Below, one piece after another: positions 24,979-32,726 of a stretch of 64,000 nt of DNA. Made by a program: the position numbers and the translations under genes. This DNA is from an uncultured Bacillota bacterium (GTDB lineage: Bacteria; Bacillota; Clostridia; Christensenellales; Borkfalkiaceae): positions 33,268 to 97,267 of the forward strand of contig CASFTB010000004.1 of assembly GCA_949297575.1 (NCBI GenBank), written 5' to 3'. Below the pieces are notes generated by a model. That model saw nothing but the letters and a program-made list of their open reading frames with translations, was not told where the DNA came from and did not search any database. How positions within the stretch are numbered: the stretch's first letter is position 1; the number at the start of each line of letters is the position of its first letter.

Positions 24979-26181
24979 TCAGTCCACTAATACGGGGTCA
25001 AAATCTTCCTTCCACGGCAGCCCCCATTTATTGAGCGCTTCCATGAAGGGATCGGGGTCGAACTCCTCGATGTTGTACACGCCCGGCTTGGTCCAGGTGC
25101 CGTTCATGAGCAGCATGGCGCCGATCATCGCGGGCACGCCCGTCGTGTACGAAATGGCCTGCGAGCCCACCTCTTTATAGCATTCCTGATGGTCGCAGAT
25201 GTTGTACAGGTAGTAATTTTTGTCCTTGCCGTCCTTCTTGCCGCGGAAAATGCAGCCGATGTTGGTCTTGCCGACCGTGCGCGGCCCCAGGGTCGCGGGG
25301 TCGGGCAGTACCGCCTTTAAAAACTGCAGAGGAACGATCTCCTTCCCCTCGAAGAGAATGGGTTTGATCGAGGTCATGCCCACGTTTTCAAGGCACTTGA
25401 GGTGGGTCAGGTAGCTCTGTCCGAAAGTCATGAAGAAGCGGATACGTTTGATGCCTGGGATGTTGAGCGCGAGGCTTTCGATCTCTTCGTGATGCAACAG
25501 GTACATATCCTTTTTGCCCACGCCTTCAAAGTCGTATTCGCGCTTGATCTCCATGGGTTTTGTCTCCACCCAGTGTCCGTTCTCCCAGTAAGAGCCGTTG
25601 GCGGATACCTCGCGGATGTTTATCTCGGGGTTGAAATTCGTCGCGAAGGGATAGCCGTGGTCGCCGCCGTTGCAGTCGAGGATATCGATGTATTCGATGG
25701 TGTCGAAGTGATGTTTGAGCGCATAGGCAGAGAACACACCCGTCACGCCGGGGTCAAAGCCGCTGCCCAGCAGCGCGCAGATGCCGGCATTTTTAAATTT
25801 TTCGCGGTACGCCCACTGCCACTTGTACTCGAACTTTGCCGTGTCTTCCGGCTCGTAGTTGGCGGTATCGACGTAGTGCACCTTCGTTTCCAGACAGGCG
25901 TCCATGATGTGCAGGTCCTGGTAGGGCAGGGCGAGGTTGAGCACAACGTCCGGCCCGAAATTGCGGATGAGCGCGACCAGTTCTTCCACGCTGTCCGCGT
26001 TGACCTTTGCGGTCCGGATCTTCGTTTTTGTCGTCCCTTGCAGCTTTTCTTTGAGCGCGTCGCACTTTTCTTTCGTGCGGCTGGCGATCATGATCTCCTC
26101 GAATACTTCGCTGTTCTGGCAGCATTTGTGGATGGCGACGGAAGCGACCCCGCCGCAGCCGATGATGAGAGCTTTTCCCAT
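24979..26181 (-). CDS. Carboxy(nor)spermidine dehydrogenase (saccharopine-dehydrogenase-like)
   Basis: 400 residues. It should reduce the imine formed by putrescine and aspartate semialdehyde to carboxyspermidine, using NADPH. The Rossmann motif is ALIIGCGGVAS; ALPYQDLHIMDACLE, HYVDTANYEPED and LLGSGFDPGVTGVF are characteristic of this Lys1-like branch. ATG 26181 is chosen from the Rossmann fold and the GCGAGG ribosome site; the open frame upstream lacks homology. It pairs directly with nspC, which is decisive for calling it the polyamine enzyme rather than a lysine one. The 625-bp gap upstream holds repeats. Confidence 0.92.
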   Translation of the reverse strand: MGKALIIGCGGVASVAIHKCCQNSEVFEEIMIASRTKEKCDALKEKLQGTTKTKIRTAKVNADSVEELVALIRNFGPDVVLNLALPYQDLHIMDACLETKVHYVDTANYEPEDTAKFEYKWQWAYREKFKNAGICALLGSGFDPGVTGVFSAYALKHHFDTIEYIDILDCNGGDHGYPFATNFNPEINIREVSANGSYWENGHWVETKPMEIKREYDFEGVGKKDMYLLHHEEIESLALNIPGIKRIRFFMTFGQSYLTHLKCLENVGMTSIKPILFEGKEIVPLQFLKAVLPDPATLGPRTVGKTNIGCIFRGKKDGKDKNYYLYNICDHQECYKEVGSQAISYTTGVPAMIGAMLLMNGTWTKPGVYNIEEFDPDPFMEALNKWGLPWKEDFDPVLVD

Positions 26182-26275
26182 AAAAGTTACCTCGCTTTCT
26201 TGATTTATTTCCGAAAGTAAAAATTCCGAATAAAAATTTTTGCCTGTCTTTGTGAAAAAATTTATAATAAATTTA

Positions 26276-26371
26276 CCTCGCGGCCTCGTCGGAGCGGTCG
26301 GCTGCTCTCTTGCGCCGCCCCGAAGGGGCTGCGCTCGCGTGCGCGCTCCGCTCCTCTTCTTTTTCCCGAAA
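26276..26371 (+). repeat. Dispersed repeat family A, copy 1
   Basis: GTCGGCTGCTCTCTTGCGCC, a CCCCGAAGGGG hairpin, then CGCGTGCGCGCTCCGCTCCTC and TTTTTCCCGAAAA. Related sequences lie at 57570-57680 and 57882-58000, there inside tRNA-Pro material. Confidence 0.7.
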
Positions 26372-26419
26372 AAGCTTTGCAGAGCAAATCTTTTTGCGGG
26401 AGGTGCTGCGGATGATTCA

Positions 26420-26470
26420 ACCCTCATCCGGCGGCTTTGCCGCCACCTTCCCCCTTACAAAGGGGAAGGC
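26420..26470 (+). repeat. REP-like palindromic intergenic repeat
   Basis: CCCTCATCCGGCGGC-TTT-GCCGCC followed by CCTTCCCC-N8-GGGGAAGGC: two adjacent hairpins. Sequences of the form CCCTCATCCG...CACCTTCCCC...GGGGAAGGC recur in many gut Clostridia genomes. The surrounding 26182-26806 has no gene I can support. Confidence 0.7.
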
Positions 26471-26739
26471 TTGTGGAGAAACCACTGCGCGTGGTAAAAC
26501 GACGCTTTTGCCAAAGCGCACCCGATTTGCCAAATGCTTTCGGCTCTTCCCGAAAGAGTGAATGCGGCTTTAATTTTCATAAAAGTCGCGCAAGCAAAAT
26601 CGCAATTATACGCCGGCGCACTCAATTTGCTGTAAAGCTCTTGCAGGAAAGGTGAAGCCGCGCGATTTCTTAATATGTGTGTCCTTAATTATAATGCGGC
26701 GAGGAAAACCTCCGCTGTCCCGAGCAAAGCGAGGGCAGC

Positions 26740-26775
26740 GGGGTTGCCCTCAAATCGCAGGATTTCGCAGGCATC
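26740..26775 (+). repeat. Short dispersed repeat C, copy 1
   Basis: GGGGTTGCCCTCAAATCGCA then GGATTTCGCAGGCATC; nearly identical to 28883-28919. Confidence 0.65.
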
Positions 26776-26806
26776 TCTTTTTGCCGGGAAATGCGCGGAG
26801 GAAGTT

Positions 26807-27655
26807 TCAGAGTGCGATGAGCATCTCCCGCACGATCTTGCAGGCGACGGCGGTCGAAGCGCCGCTCGCGTCGTAATGGGGGGAGAGTTCGTTCACGTCC
26901 GCCGCGACGATGTCCAGCGCCGTACAGGCGGCCGTCAGGGCACGGCGCAGAGCGTCAAAAGTCACCCCTCCCGGCTCGGGGGTGCCCGTGCCGGGGAAAA
27001 CGGAGGGATCCATCACGTCGAGGTCGCAGGTGAGGTACACGGGCTTTCCGCGCAGGGCGAAGAGCGCCTCATCCAGCCCCTCGAAGTCGAAGAGACGGGT
27101 GTGTACGTGTGTGCGCCCCCAGTCGAATTCGCTCTTGTCTCCCGAGCGGATGCCGAATTGCCAGATCTTTCCGTCGCCCGTAAGTTCGTGGCATCGCCGC
27201 AGCACGCAGGCGTGCGAGAGCTTCTGCCCGAGGTAGTCGTCGCGCAGGTCGGCGTGCGCGTCGAAGTGCAGAATGTGCAGGTCGGGGTATTTTCTGACGG
27301 CCGCGCGCACCGCGCCCAGCGTCACGAGGTGCTCCCCGCCGATGAGGAAGGGCAGCTTGCCGTCTGCAAGGATGCCTTTTGCCCGCCTTTCGATGGCGGC
27401 AAGCGCCTTTTCCGGCCCGCCGAAGGGCAGCTCGATGTCGCCGCTGTCAAAGACGGGCGTGTCCGTCAGCTCTTTTCCCTGATAGGGAGAATACAGTTCC
27501 AGCCCGTACGACTCGTGCCGTATGGCAGGGGGGCCGAAGCGCGTGCCGGGGCGGAAGGAAGTCGTGCAGTCGTACGGCGCGCCGTAGAGCACGATCTTCG
27601 CCTCCTTATAGTCCGCGTCGCAGCCCATAAAAGTTTCAATGTTTTTCTTCAACAT
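26807..27655 (-). CDS. speB: Agmatinase (ureohydrolase)
   Basis: 282 residues. It splits agmatine to putrescine and urea. The manganese ligands are in GGEHLVT, HFDAHADLRDD and TCDLDVMDPS. GVTFDALRRAL and DVNELSPHYD complete the family pattern. Downstream of speA it supplies putrescine for both spermidine routes in the cluster. Its ATG lies 20 bases inside the end of speE, so translation is coupled. Confidence 0.94.
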   Translation of the reverse strand: MLKKNIETFMGCDADYKEAKIVLYGAPYDCTTSFRPGTRFGPPAIRHESYGLELYSPYQGKELTDTPVFDSGDIELPFGGPEKALAAIERRAKGILADGKLPFLIGGEHLVTLGAVRAAVRKYPDLHILHFDAHADLRDDYLGQKLSHACVLRRCHELTGDGKIWQFGIRSGDKSEFDWGRTHVHTRLFDFEGLDEALFALRGKPVYLTCDLDVMDPSVFPGTGTPEPGGVTFDALRRALTAACTALDIVAADVNELSPHYDASGASTAVACKIVREMLIAL

Positions 27656-28496
27656 CTTTCAGCATCTCCTCTACGTAGGCGGGCAGGTAGAAGGCGCCGC
27701 GGTGCAGCGTCGTCGTATAGTAGCGGCAGGAGAGCCCGCGCGCGTTCCAGCGCGCCTCATCGAGGTCGCGCAGGGGGTGATATTTTTTGGTGGAAAAACC
27801 GAACAGCCAGTGCCCCGAGGGATAGGTGGGGATGTGTGCCTGATAGATGCGCGAAAAGGGGAAGGACTCGATGATGCGCTTGTGCGCCCGCTGCATGGCG
27901 AGGGCGTCCTGTTCGTAAAAGGGGCTCTCGTGCTGGTTGACCATGATCCCGTCCTCCCTCAAGGCCTTGTAACAGCTGCCGTAAAACTCGCGGGAGAACA
28001 GCCCTTCGCCGGGGCCGAAGGGATCCGTCGAGTCCACGATGATCAGATCGTACTCGTCCTTTCTGCGGCGGACAAACTTGACGCCGTCGTCGATGTGGAT
28101 GTGTACGCGCGGATCGTCCAGCTTGCAGGCGGTAAAGGGCAGGTATTTCCTGCTCACTTCGATGACCTCTTCGTCGATCTCTGCCAGGTCGATGCGCTCG
28201 ATCTCGGGGTAGCGCACCAGCTCGCGCACGACGCCGCCATCCCCCGCGCCGATGACGAGCACATCCCGCACGTGCGGGTGTACCGCCATGGGGGTGTGTA
28301 CCATCATCTCGTGATAGATGAATTCATCCTTTTCGGTAAGCATGAGGTAGCCGTCCAGCACCAGCATGCGGCCGAAGGCGGGGGTGTCGAACACGTCGAT
28401 GCGCTGAAAGTCGCTCTTTCCGCTGTAGACCTGCCTGTCGATGCGGATGCTCAGCTTCACGTCCTTCGTATGTTTTTCGGAAAACCAGAAATCCAT
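27636..28496 (-). CDS. speE: Spermidine synthase (aminopropyltransferase)
   Basis: 286 residues. It moves the aminopropyl group of decarboxylated S-adenosylmethionine to putrescine. The dcSAM site is VIGAGDGGVVRELVRYPEI, the catalytic and diamine loop DSTDPFGPGEGLF, and YPSGHWLFGFSTK is near the C-terminus. ATG 28496 has GAGAGG upstream; the frame remains open further but without homology. The gap upstream (28497-28942) holds structured repeats. Confidence 0.95.
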   Translation of the reverse strand: MDFWFSEKHTKDVKLSIRIDRQVYSGKSDFQRIDVFDTPAFGRMLVLDGYLMLTEKDEFIYHEMMVHTPMAVHPHVRDVLVIGAGDGGVVRELVRYPEIERIDLAEIDEEVIEVSRKYLPFTACKLDDPRVHIHIDDGVKFVRRRKDEYDLIIVDSTDPFGPGEGLFSREFYGSCYKALREDGIMVNQHESPFYEQDALAMQRAHKRIIESFPFSRIYQAHIPTYPSGHWLFGFSTKKYHPLRDLDEARWNARGLSCRYYTTTLHRGAFYLPAYVEEMLKDVEEKH

Positions 28497-28510
28497 AGAT
28501 AACCTCTCTT

Positions 28511-28664
28511 TCGTTGCTATTGTTTCGAACTGACAAAACAATAGCATCCGATTTTGAAGGGGACACCGCCGCCCTTGCGGGACGGTCGTTTCCCCCTCTT
28601 TGCGGCATCTTCCGGGCGCACAGTAAATAAATGCCGCAGATTTACCCTCTTTCGGGGGAGCCGT
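28511..28664 (+). repeat. Structured dispersed repeat B, copy 1
   Basis: Starts with inverted repeat GCTATTGTT/AACAATAGC, then a long hairpin (AGGGGA...TCCCCCT around CCGCCC-TTGC-GGG), then TTTGCGGCATCTTCCGGGCG and CTCTTTCGGGGGAGCC. Copy 2 lies at 43650-43803 with the same order of elements but changed, still pairing, stem bases. Confidence 0.75.
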
Positions 28665-28882
28665 ACACATACGGCAAATCGGGTGTGCTCATTGAAAATT
28701 GCGAATTTCAAACGCGCAGTGATTTATAAAAATTTTTTAATTCTCGCACAAGCAGAACCACGCATTCTTACAGGGCACCCGAAAAGTATCGAAGAATTTT
28801 TCGGGAAGAGGAGGCGCAGACATCGGAGCAACGCGGCGCGAAATGTGCGCCGCTTGCGAAATATGCCTTGCGCCGACGAGGT

Positions 28883-28919
28883 GGGGTTGCCCTCAAAATC
28901 GCAGAATTTCGCAGGCGTC
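28883..28919 (+). repeat. Short dispersed repeat C, copy 2
   Basis: GGGGTTGCCCTCAAAATCGC then AGAATTTCGCAGGCGTC, matching 26740-26775 with three differences. It lies just past the speA stop. The other sequence in 28665-28882 shows only short hairpins. Confidence 0.65.
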
Positions 28920-28942
28920 AGCCCGTCGAAAAATTTGCGAGC

Positions 28943-30394
28943 CTATTCCTTCAGCACATTCAGCCGTTCGATCTTCGCGTCCTCCGGGCCGGTCATCTGG
29001 CAGCCCTTTTCCTTGGCATAGCGGATATAGTCGAGGATCTTGCTCGTCACCCTCTCGCCGGGGGCGAGGATGGGGATGCCCGGCGGGTAGCACATCACGA
29101 ATTCGCTGCAGATGCGCCCCGCCGTCTCTTCGAGGGGGAGAGATTGTTTGGGCGAATAGAAGGCGAACTGCGGCGTGACGGCGACGACGGGGGAGATATA
29201 TTCGTTCTCCATCATGCCTGTACGGTCTTTGGAATACAGGCGCCTGATCTCGCTCAGCGCGCTCACCAGCCGCTCGACGTCACGCTTCCTGTCCCCGATG
29301 GAGAGATAGGCGAGGATGTTGCCGAGGTCGCCGAATTCGATCTGGATGTCGTATTCGTCGCGCAGGATATCGTACACTTCGATGCCCGCCAGCCCCACGT
29401 CGAGGGTATAGACGGACAGCTTTGTCCTGTCGAAGTCAAAGATGCTGTCGCCGTTGATCAGTTCGCTTGCATAGGCATACCAGCCGCCCAGGTCGTTGAT
29501 CTCTTCGCGCGCGTAGTCCGCAAGTTCGATGACCTGCCCGAAGGCATCCTTTCCGCGCAGGGCAAGGTTGCGGCGGGAGATATCGAGGGAGGAGAGGAGC
29601 AGGTAGCTCGCGCTCGTCGTCTGCGTGAGGTTGATGATCTGCCGCACGTGGTCGCCGTTGACGCGCTCGCCCGCCAAAAGCAGCGAACTCTGTGTCAGGC
29701 TTCCGCCCGATTTGTGCATGGAAACGGCCGCCATGTCCGCGCCCGCCGCCATTGCAGAGACGGGCAGCCCTTCGCCGAAATAGAAGTGCGTGCCGTGCGC
29801 CTCGTCTGCGATGACGAGCATGTTGTGCTCGTGCGCGAGGCGTACGATGGAGCGCAGATCCGAACAAATGCCGTAATAGGTGGGGTTGTTCACGAGCACC
29901 GCCTTCGCGTCCGGCGTGCACTCGATGGTTCGCTCCAGCTGCTTGAGGCTCATGCCGAGAGGGATGCCGAGGCGGGTGTCCGTCTCGGGGTTGACGTACA
30001 CGGGCACGGCGCCGCACAGCACGAGGGCGCCCATCACGCTGCGGTGTACGTTGCGGGGGAGGATGATCTTTTCCCCCGCCTTGACGACGGACATGACCAT
30101 GCTCTGCACAGCAGAAGTCGTGCCGCCCACCATGAGGAAGGCGTTTTTTGCGCCGAATGCGTCTGCCGCGAGCTTCTCCGCATCGCGGATGACAGATACG
30201 GGGTGGCAGAGGTTGTCCAGCGGCTTCATGGAGTTGACGTCCATGCCCACACACTTCTCTCCCAAAAGCCTGGCGAGCTCGGGGTTGCCGCGCCCGCGCT
30301 TGTGCCCCGGCACGTCGAAGGGCACGACGCGCATCTTTGAAAATTTTTCCAGCGCCTCGTAGATGGGGGCGCGTTCCTGTGCTTTTATATCCAT
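28943..30394 (-). CDS. speA: Arginine decarboxylase (Orn/Lys/Arg decarboxylase family, fold I)
   Basis: 483 residues. In this context it makes agmatine from arginine. The PLP lysine is in SMHKSGGSLTQSS, and GTTSAVQSMVMS, ADEAHGTHFYF and YPPGIPILAPGE are family blocks. Length matches the short SpeA-type (YaaO/SpeA) enzymes of Bacillota. The agmatinase gene downstream makes arginine the likely substrate, although lysine or ornithine cannot be excluded from motifs. ATG 30394 is chosen; an alternative GTG at 30448 has poor ribosome-site spacing. Confidence 0.93.
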   Translation of the reverse strand: MDIKAQERAPIYEALEKFSKMRVVPFDVPGHKRGRGNPELARLLGEKCVGMDVNSMKPLDNLCHPVSVIRDAEKLAADAFGAKNAFLMVGGTTSAVQSMVMSVVKAGEKIILPRNVHRSVMGALVLCGAVPVYVNPETDTRLGIPLGMSLKQLERTIECTPDAKAVLVNNPTYYGICSDLRSIVRLAHEHNMLVIADEAHGTHFYFGEGLPVSAMAAGADMAAVSMHKSGGSLTQSSLLLAGERVNGDHVRQIINLTQTTSASYLLLSSLDISRRNLALRGKDAFGQVIELADYAREEINDLGGWYAYASELINGDSIFDFDRTKLSVYTLDVGLAGIEVYDILRDEYDIQIEFGDLGNILAYLSIGDRKRDVERLVSALSEIRRLYSKDRTGMMENEYISPVVAVTPQFAFYSPKQSLPLEETAGRICSEFVMCYPPGIPILAPGERVTSKILDYIRYAKEKGCQMTGPEDAKIERLNVLKE

Positions 30395-30455
30395 TTTTCG
30401 CTGTTCCGTACATTTCGCGAAGGGGAGGCCGCCGGAGCGGGCGTGCACCTTTGCA

Positions 30456-31214
30456 TCAATAGATATTCCTTCCGTTGAAGATCTCCACCATCTCCTTGCG
30501 CAGGCTGTCGACGATCTCCTGGCGCTTTGCGGGTGGCAGGTCTTCCACGTTTTGATTGAAGAGATAATTCTTCAGGTCGATCTCGCGCAGCAGCATCTTC
30601 GTATGGAAGATGTTCGCGGAGTACACGTTGACGTCTATGGCGTCGTATTTTTCCAGCGTCTTATCCGAAATAAAGTTCTGTATGGAATTGATCTTCAGGT
30701 CGTTGAAGACCTTTTTCCCGTCGACGCTGCGCGTGAAGCCGCGCACGCGGTAATCCATCGTGATGATGTCGGAATCGAAGGAGCCGATCAGGTAATCGAG
30801 GGTGGAGAGGGGAGTGATCTGCCCGCACGTCGCCACGTCGATGTCCACGCGGAAGGTCGCGAGGGAGGTCTCGGGGTGGTACTCCGGATAGGTATGCACG
30901 GTCACGTGGCTCTTGTCCAGGTGTGCTACGCGCGTCTTCGAGCGCGCTGGGATCATGGAGAGGTCTGATATGAGCAGGGTGACGGATGCCCCCTGCGGGT
31001 CGTAGTCCTGCCCCGATATGTTGAGCACGCGCGCGCCAATCATTTCGGTCAGGTTGGTCAGGATCTCTGTCAGGCGTGCCGAATTGTATTGCTCGTCGAT
31101 ATAGGAGATATAGTCCTGCCGTTCGCGCGCAGATTTTGCATAGCAGATGTCATAGATATTGAAGGAGAGAGACTTCGTCAGGTTATTGAATCCGTACAGC
31201 TTCAGCTTGCCCAT
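30456..31214 (-). CDS. speD: S-adenosylmethionine decarboxylase proenzyme (E. coli type)
   Basis: 252 residues, the long bacterial class. It self-cleaves at [13 protein letters not shown] (between K101 and S102), turning the serine into the pyruvoyl cofactor, and then makes decarboxylated SAM for SpeE. C130 in [12 protein letters not shown] is at the place of the catalytic cysteine. GAGG precedes ATG 31214. It is first in the polyamine operon and lies 27 bases after an intrinsic terminator in the leader, so expression probably depends on readthrough. Confidence 0.95.
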   Translation of the reverse strand: MGKLKLYGFNNLTKSLSFNIYDICYAKSARERQDYISYIDEQYNSARLTEILTNLTEMIGARVLNISGQDYDPQGASVTLLISDLSMIPARSKTRVAHLDKSHVTVHTYPEYHPETSLATFRVDIDVATCGQITPLSTLDYLIGSFDSDIITMDYRVRGFTRSVDGKKVFNDLKINSIQNFISDKTLEKYDAIDVNVYSANIFHTKMLLREIDLKNYLFNQNVEDLPPAKRQEIVDSLRKEMVEIFNGRNIY

Positions 31215-31240
31215 GGCAGCACCTCGGTGAGTAATTTCGC

Positions 31241-31268
31241 AAAAAAAGAGCGGGTGCGCAAGCCGCTC
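31241..31268 (-). terminator. Attenuator terminator in the polyamine operon leader
   Basis: On the minus strand GAGCGG (31268-31263), a nine-base loop, CCGCTC (31253-31248) and a run of seven T (31247-31241). It lies between the promoter and speD, so it must be bypassed for the operon to be expressed. Confidence 0.8.
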
Positions 31269-31517
31269 CCACTCTCTGAAAAAGTCCCTTTGTATCGTAT
31301 TCTTTGCCGGGTGATGTTAGCAAGTACGAATGCGCTTATTGACCGTTTCACAAGTTTTGTGCGGGTTGCACCGGTTATAAAGTAACCAACTTATAAAATT
31401 CGAGCTTTTAACTCGATCAATAAGGCGGCAGCGCCGCCGATCGGCATTCGACCCGGCTGTCCGTATGGCCTCGACCCTTGCGGGTGGTCTCTCTGCAGCG
31501 GCATCCTCGCCGCTACA
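31269..31517 (-). ncRNA. Structured 5' leader of the polyamine operon (candidate riboswitch)
   Basis: About 250 nt between the predicted start (near 31517) and the attenuator. Read 5' to 3' it can form GCGGC/GCCGC, ACCC-GCAA-GGGT (GNRA tetraloop), GGCGGC-GCT-GCCGCC, TCGAG/CTCGA, GGTTA-N5-TAACC and GTGC-N5-GCAC hairpins in series. It does not match the SAM-I, SAM-II, SAM-III, ykkC/guanidine, lysine or T-box consensus that I know. Position upstream of speD suggests sensing of a polyamine, SAM or arginine (inference). Confidence 0.55.
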
Positions 31518-31523
31518 TATTCG

Positions 31524-31552
31524 ATTATACGCATTTTTGCCGTGCAAGTCAA
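31524..31552 (-). promoter_or_regulatory. Sigma-A promoter of the polyamine operon
   Basis: On the minus strand TTGACT (31552-31547), 17 bp, TATAAT (31529-31524). It is about 310 bases from speD, leaving a long leader. Confidence 0.85.
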
Positions 31553-31590
31553 TCGTTCGGGCCGCTTGCGGGGCAACTTTTTTTATGCGG

Positions 31591-31618
31591 TTGACTTTTT
31601 TCGTTTTTTTGTTATACT
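31591..31618 (+). promoter_or_regulatory. Promoter of the cyclase gene
   Basis: TTGACT (31591-31596), 16 bp, TATACT (31613-31618). Divergent from the polyamine promoter. Confidence 0.75.
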
Positions 31619-31639
31619 TGTAAGGGAGGAGGAGAGGAA

Positions 31640-32173
31640 ATGATCGACATCACGCAGGAGCTTTTTACGGGGAGGGTCTACCCCGGGGATACGCCGCCCC
31701 GCTTTGCGCGCGCGTCCGATATGGCTGCGGGGGACGAATGCACGGTGACGGACCTGACGATGTGTGCCCACAACGCCACGCACGTCGACGCGCCCGCGCA
31801 CTACATTGCCGGCGGAAAGGCGGCGGAGGAGCTCGCGCTCTCCCGCTTTTACGGGCCGTGCGCCGTCCGCCCCATAGCCGGCGGCCTTGTCCGCGCGCTT
31901 GCGGGCGTCGCCGCGCCCCGCCTTCTGATCAAAGGGGATTTTTCGCTGTCGGAAGAGGATGCCCGCATCCTCGCCGTGCGCTTTGTTCTCGTCGGCTGCG
32001 AGGCGCAGAGCATCGGAACTGCCGCCGTGCACCGCGTCCTCTTACGCGCGGAGGTCGCAGTGCTGGAGGGGCTGGATCTCACCGCCGCGCCGGAAGGGGA
32101 ATACACCCTCTGCGCCTTTCCTTTAAAGTTGGGAGGAGCGGACGGCGCACCCGTGCGTGCCGTGCTCCTGTGA
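31640..32173 (+). CDS. Cyclase family protein (kynurenine formamidase-like)
   Basis: 177 residues. The metal-binding signature H-N-A-T-H-V-D-A-P-A-H is intact, and DITQELFTGRVYPGDTPP is the typical start. Family members are metal-dependent amidohydrolases such as arylformamidase KynB or isatin hydrolase. The protein is shorter than KynB (about 210), and no tryptophan pathway gene is nearby, so the substrate is open. GGGAGGAGGAGAGG precedes ATG 31640. Confidence 0.88.
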   Translation: MIDITQELFTGRVYPGDTPPRFARASDMAAGDECTVTDLTMCAHNATHVDAPAHYIAGGKAAEELALSRFYGPCAVRPIAGGLVRALAGVAAPRLLIKGDFSLSEEDARILAVRFVLVGCEAQSIGTAAVHRVLLRAEVAVLEGLDLTAAPEGEYTLCAFPLKLGGADGAPVRAVLL

Positions 32174-32232
32174 GGCGCGGCGGGATGCCGCAAAACGCCG
32201 TTCAGGATACGATACCGATATAAGGAGAAAAA

Positions 32233-32508
32233 ATGATCGCACTGTACATATACCTCGTCGCCGTAGCGGCTGTATCGCTTGCAGCCTTTGTCTTTTACGG
32301 GGCGGATAAGTCCAAGGCAAAGAGGGGCGCCTGGCGCATCCCCGAAAAGGTGCTGCTCGGGCTGTCTTTCTTCGGCGGCGCCGTCGGCGGTACGGCGGGC
32401 ATGCTCGTCTTCCGCCATAAGACCAGGCACTGGTATTTCTGGGCGGTGAACGTGCTGGGGCTCGCCTGGCAGGCCGCCGCGGCAGTCGCCCTGGCCGTCT
32501 TTCTGTGA
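32233..32508 (+). CDS. DUF1294 small membrane protein
   Basis: 91 residues with three hydrophobic segments. The family core is YGADKSKAKRGAWRIPEKVLL, followed by FFGGAVGGTAGMLVFRHKTRHWYF. Its function is unknown; it often appears as an independent small inner-membrane protein or fused to a cold-shock domain. AAGGAG precedes ATG 32233. Probably co-transcribed with the cyclase 59 bp upstream. Confidence 0.88.
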   Translation: MIALYIYLVAVAAVSLAAFVFYGADKSKAKRGAWRIPEKVLLGLSFFGGAVGGTAGMLVFRHKTRHWYFWAVNVLGLAWQAAAAVALAVFL

Positions 32509-32622
32509 ACAGGACGGTATTTTCCCTGTTGTCCCGTTTTGGCGGAAGCGTTCATGGCAAAATATGTGCGATCCCCGGCATAATTTGCGCCCCTTTTCCG
32601 TACGATCGGAGCGCTGTATTCC

Positions 32623-32651
32623 TTTACAAAGCGGAAAAAGAGTGCTATACT
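32623..32651 (+). promoter_or_regulatory. Promoter of the panE-like gene
   Basis: TTTACA (32623-32628), 17 bp with TGC at its end, TATACT (32646-32651). Confidence 0.8.
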
Positions 32652-32726
32652 GAGACAAGAGCGCCACGGGCTTTGTGCCGGGCGCGGGCGGCGGGGACCG
32701 CCGCCTTTTACACGGGAGGATAAGAG

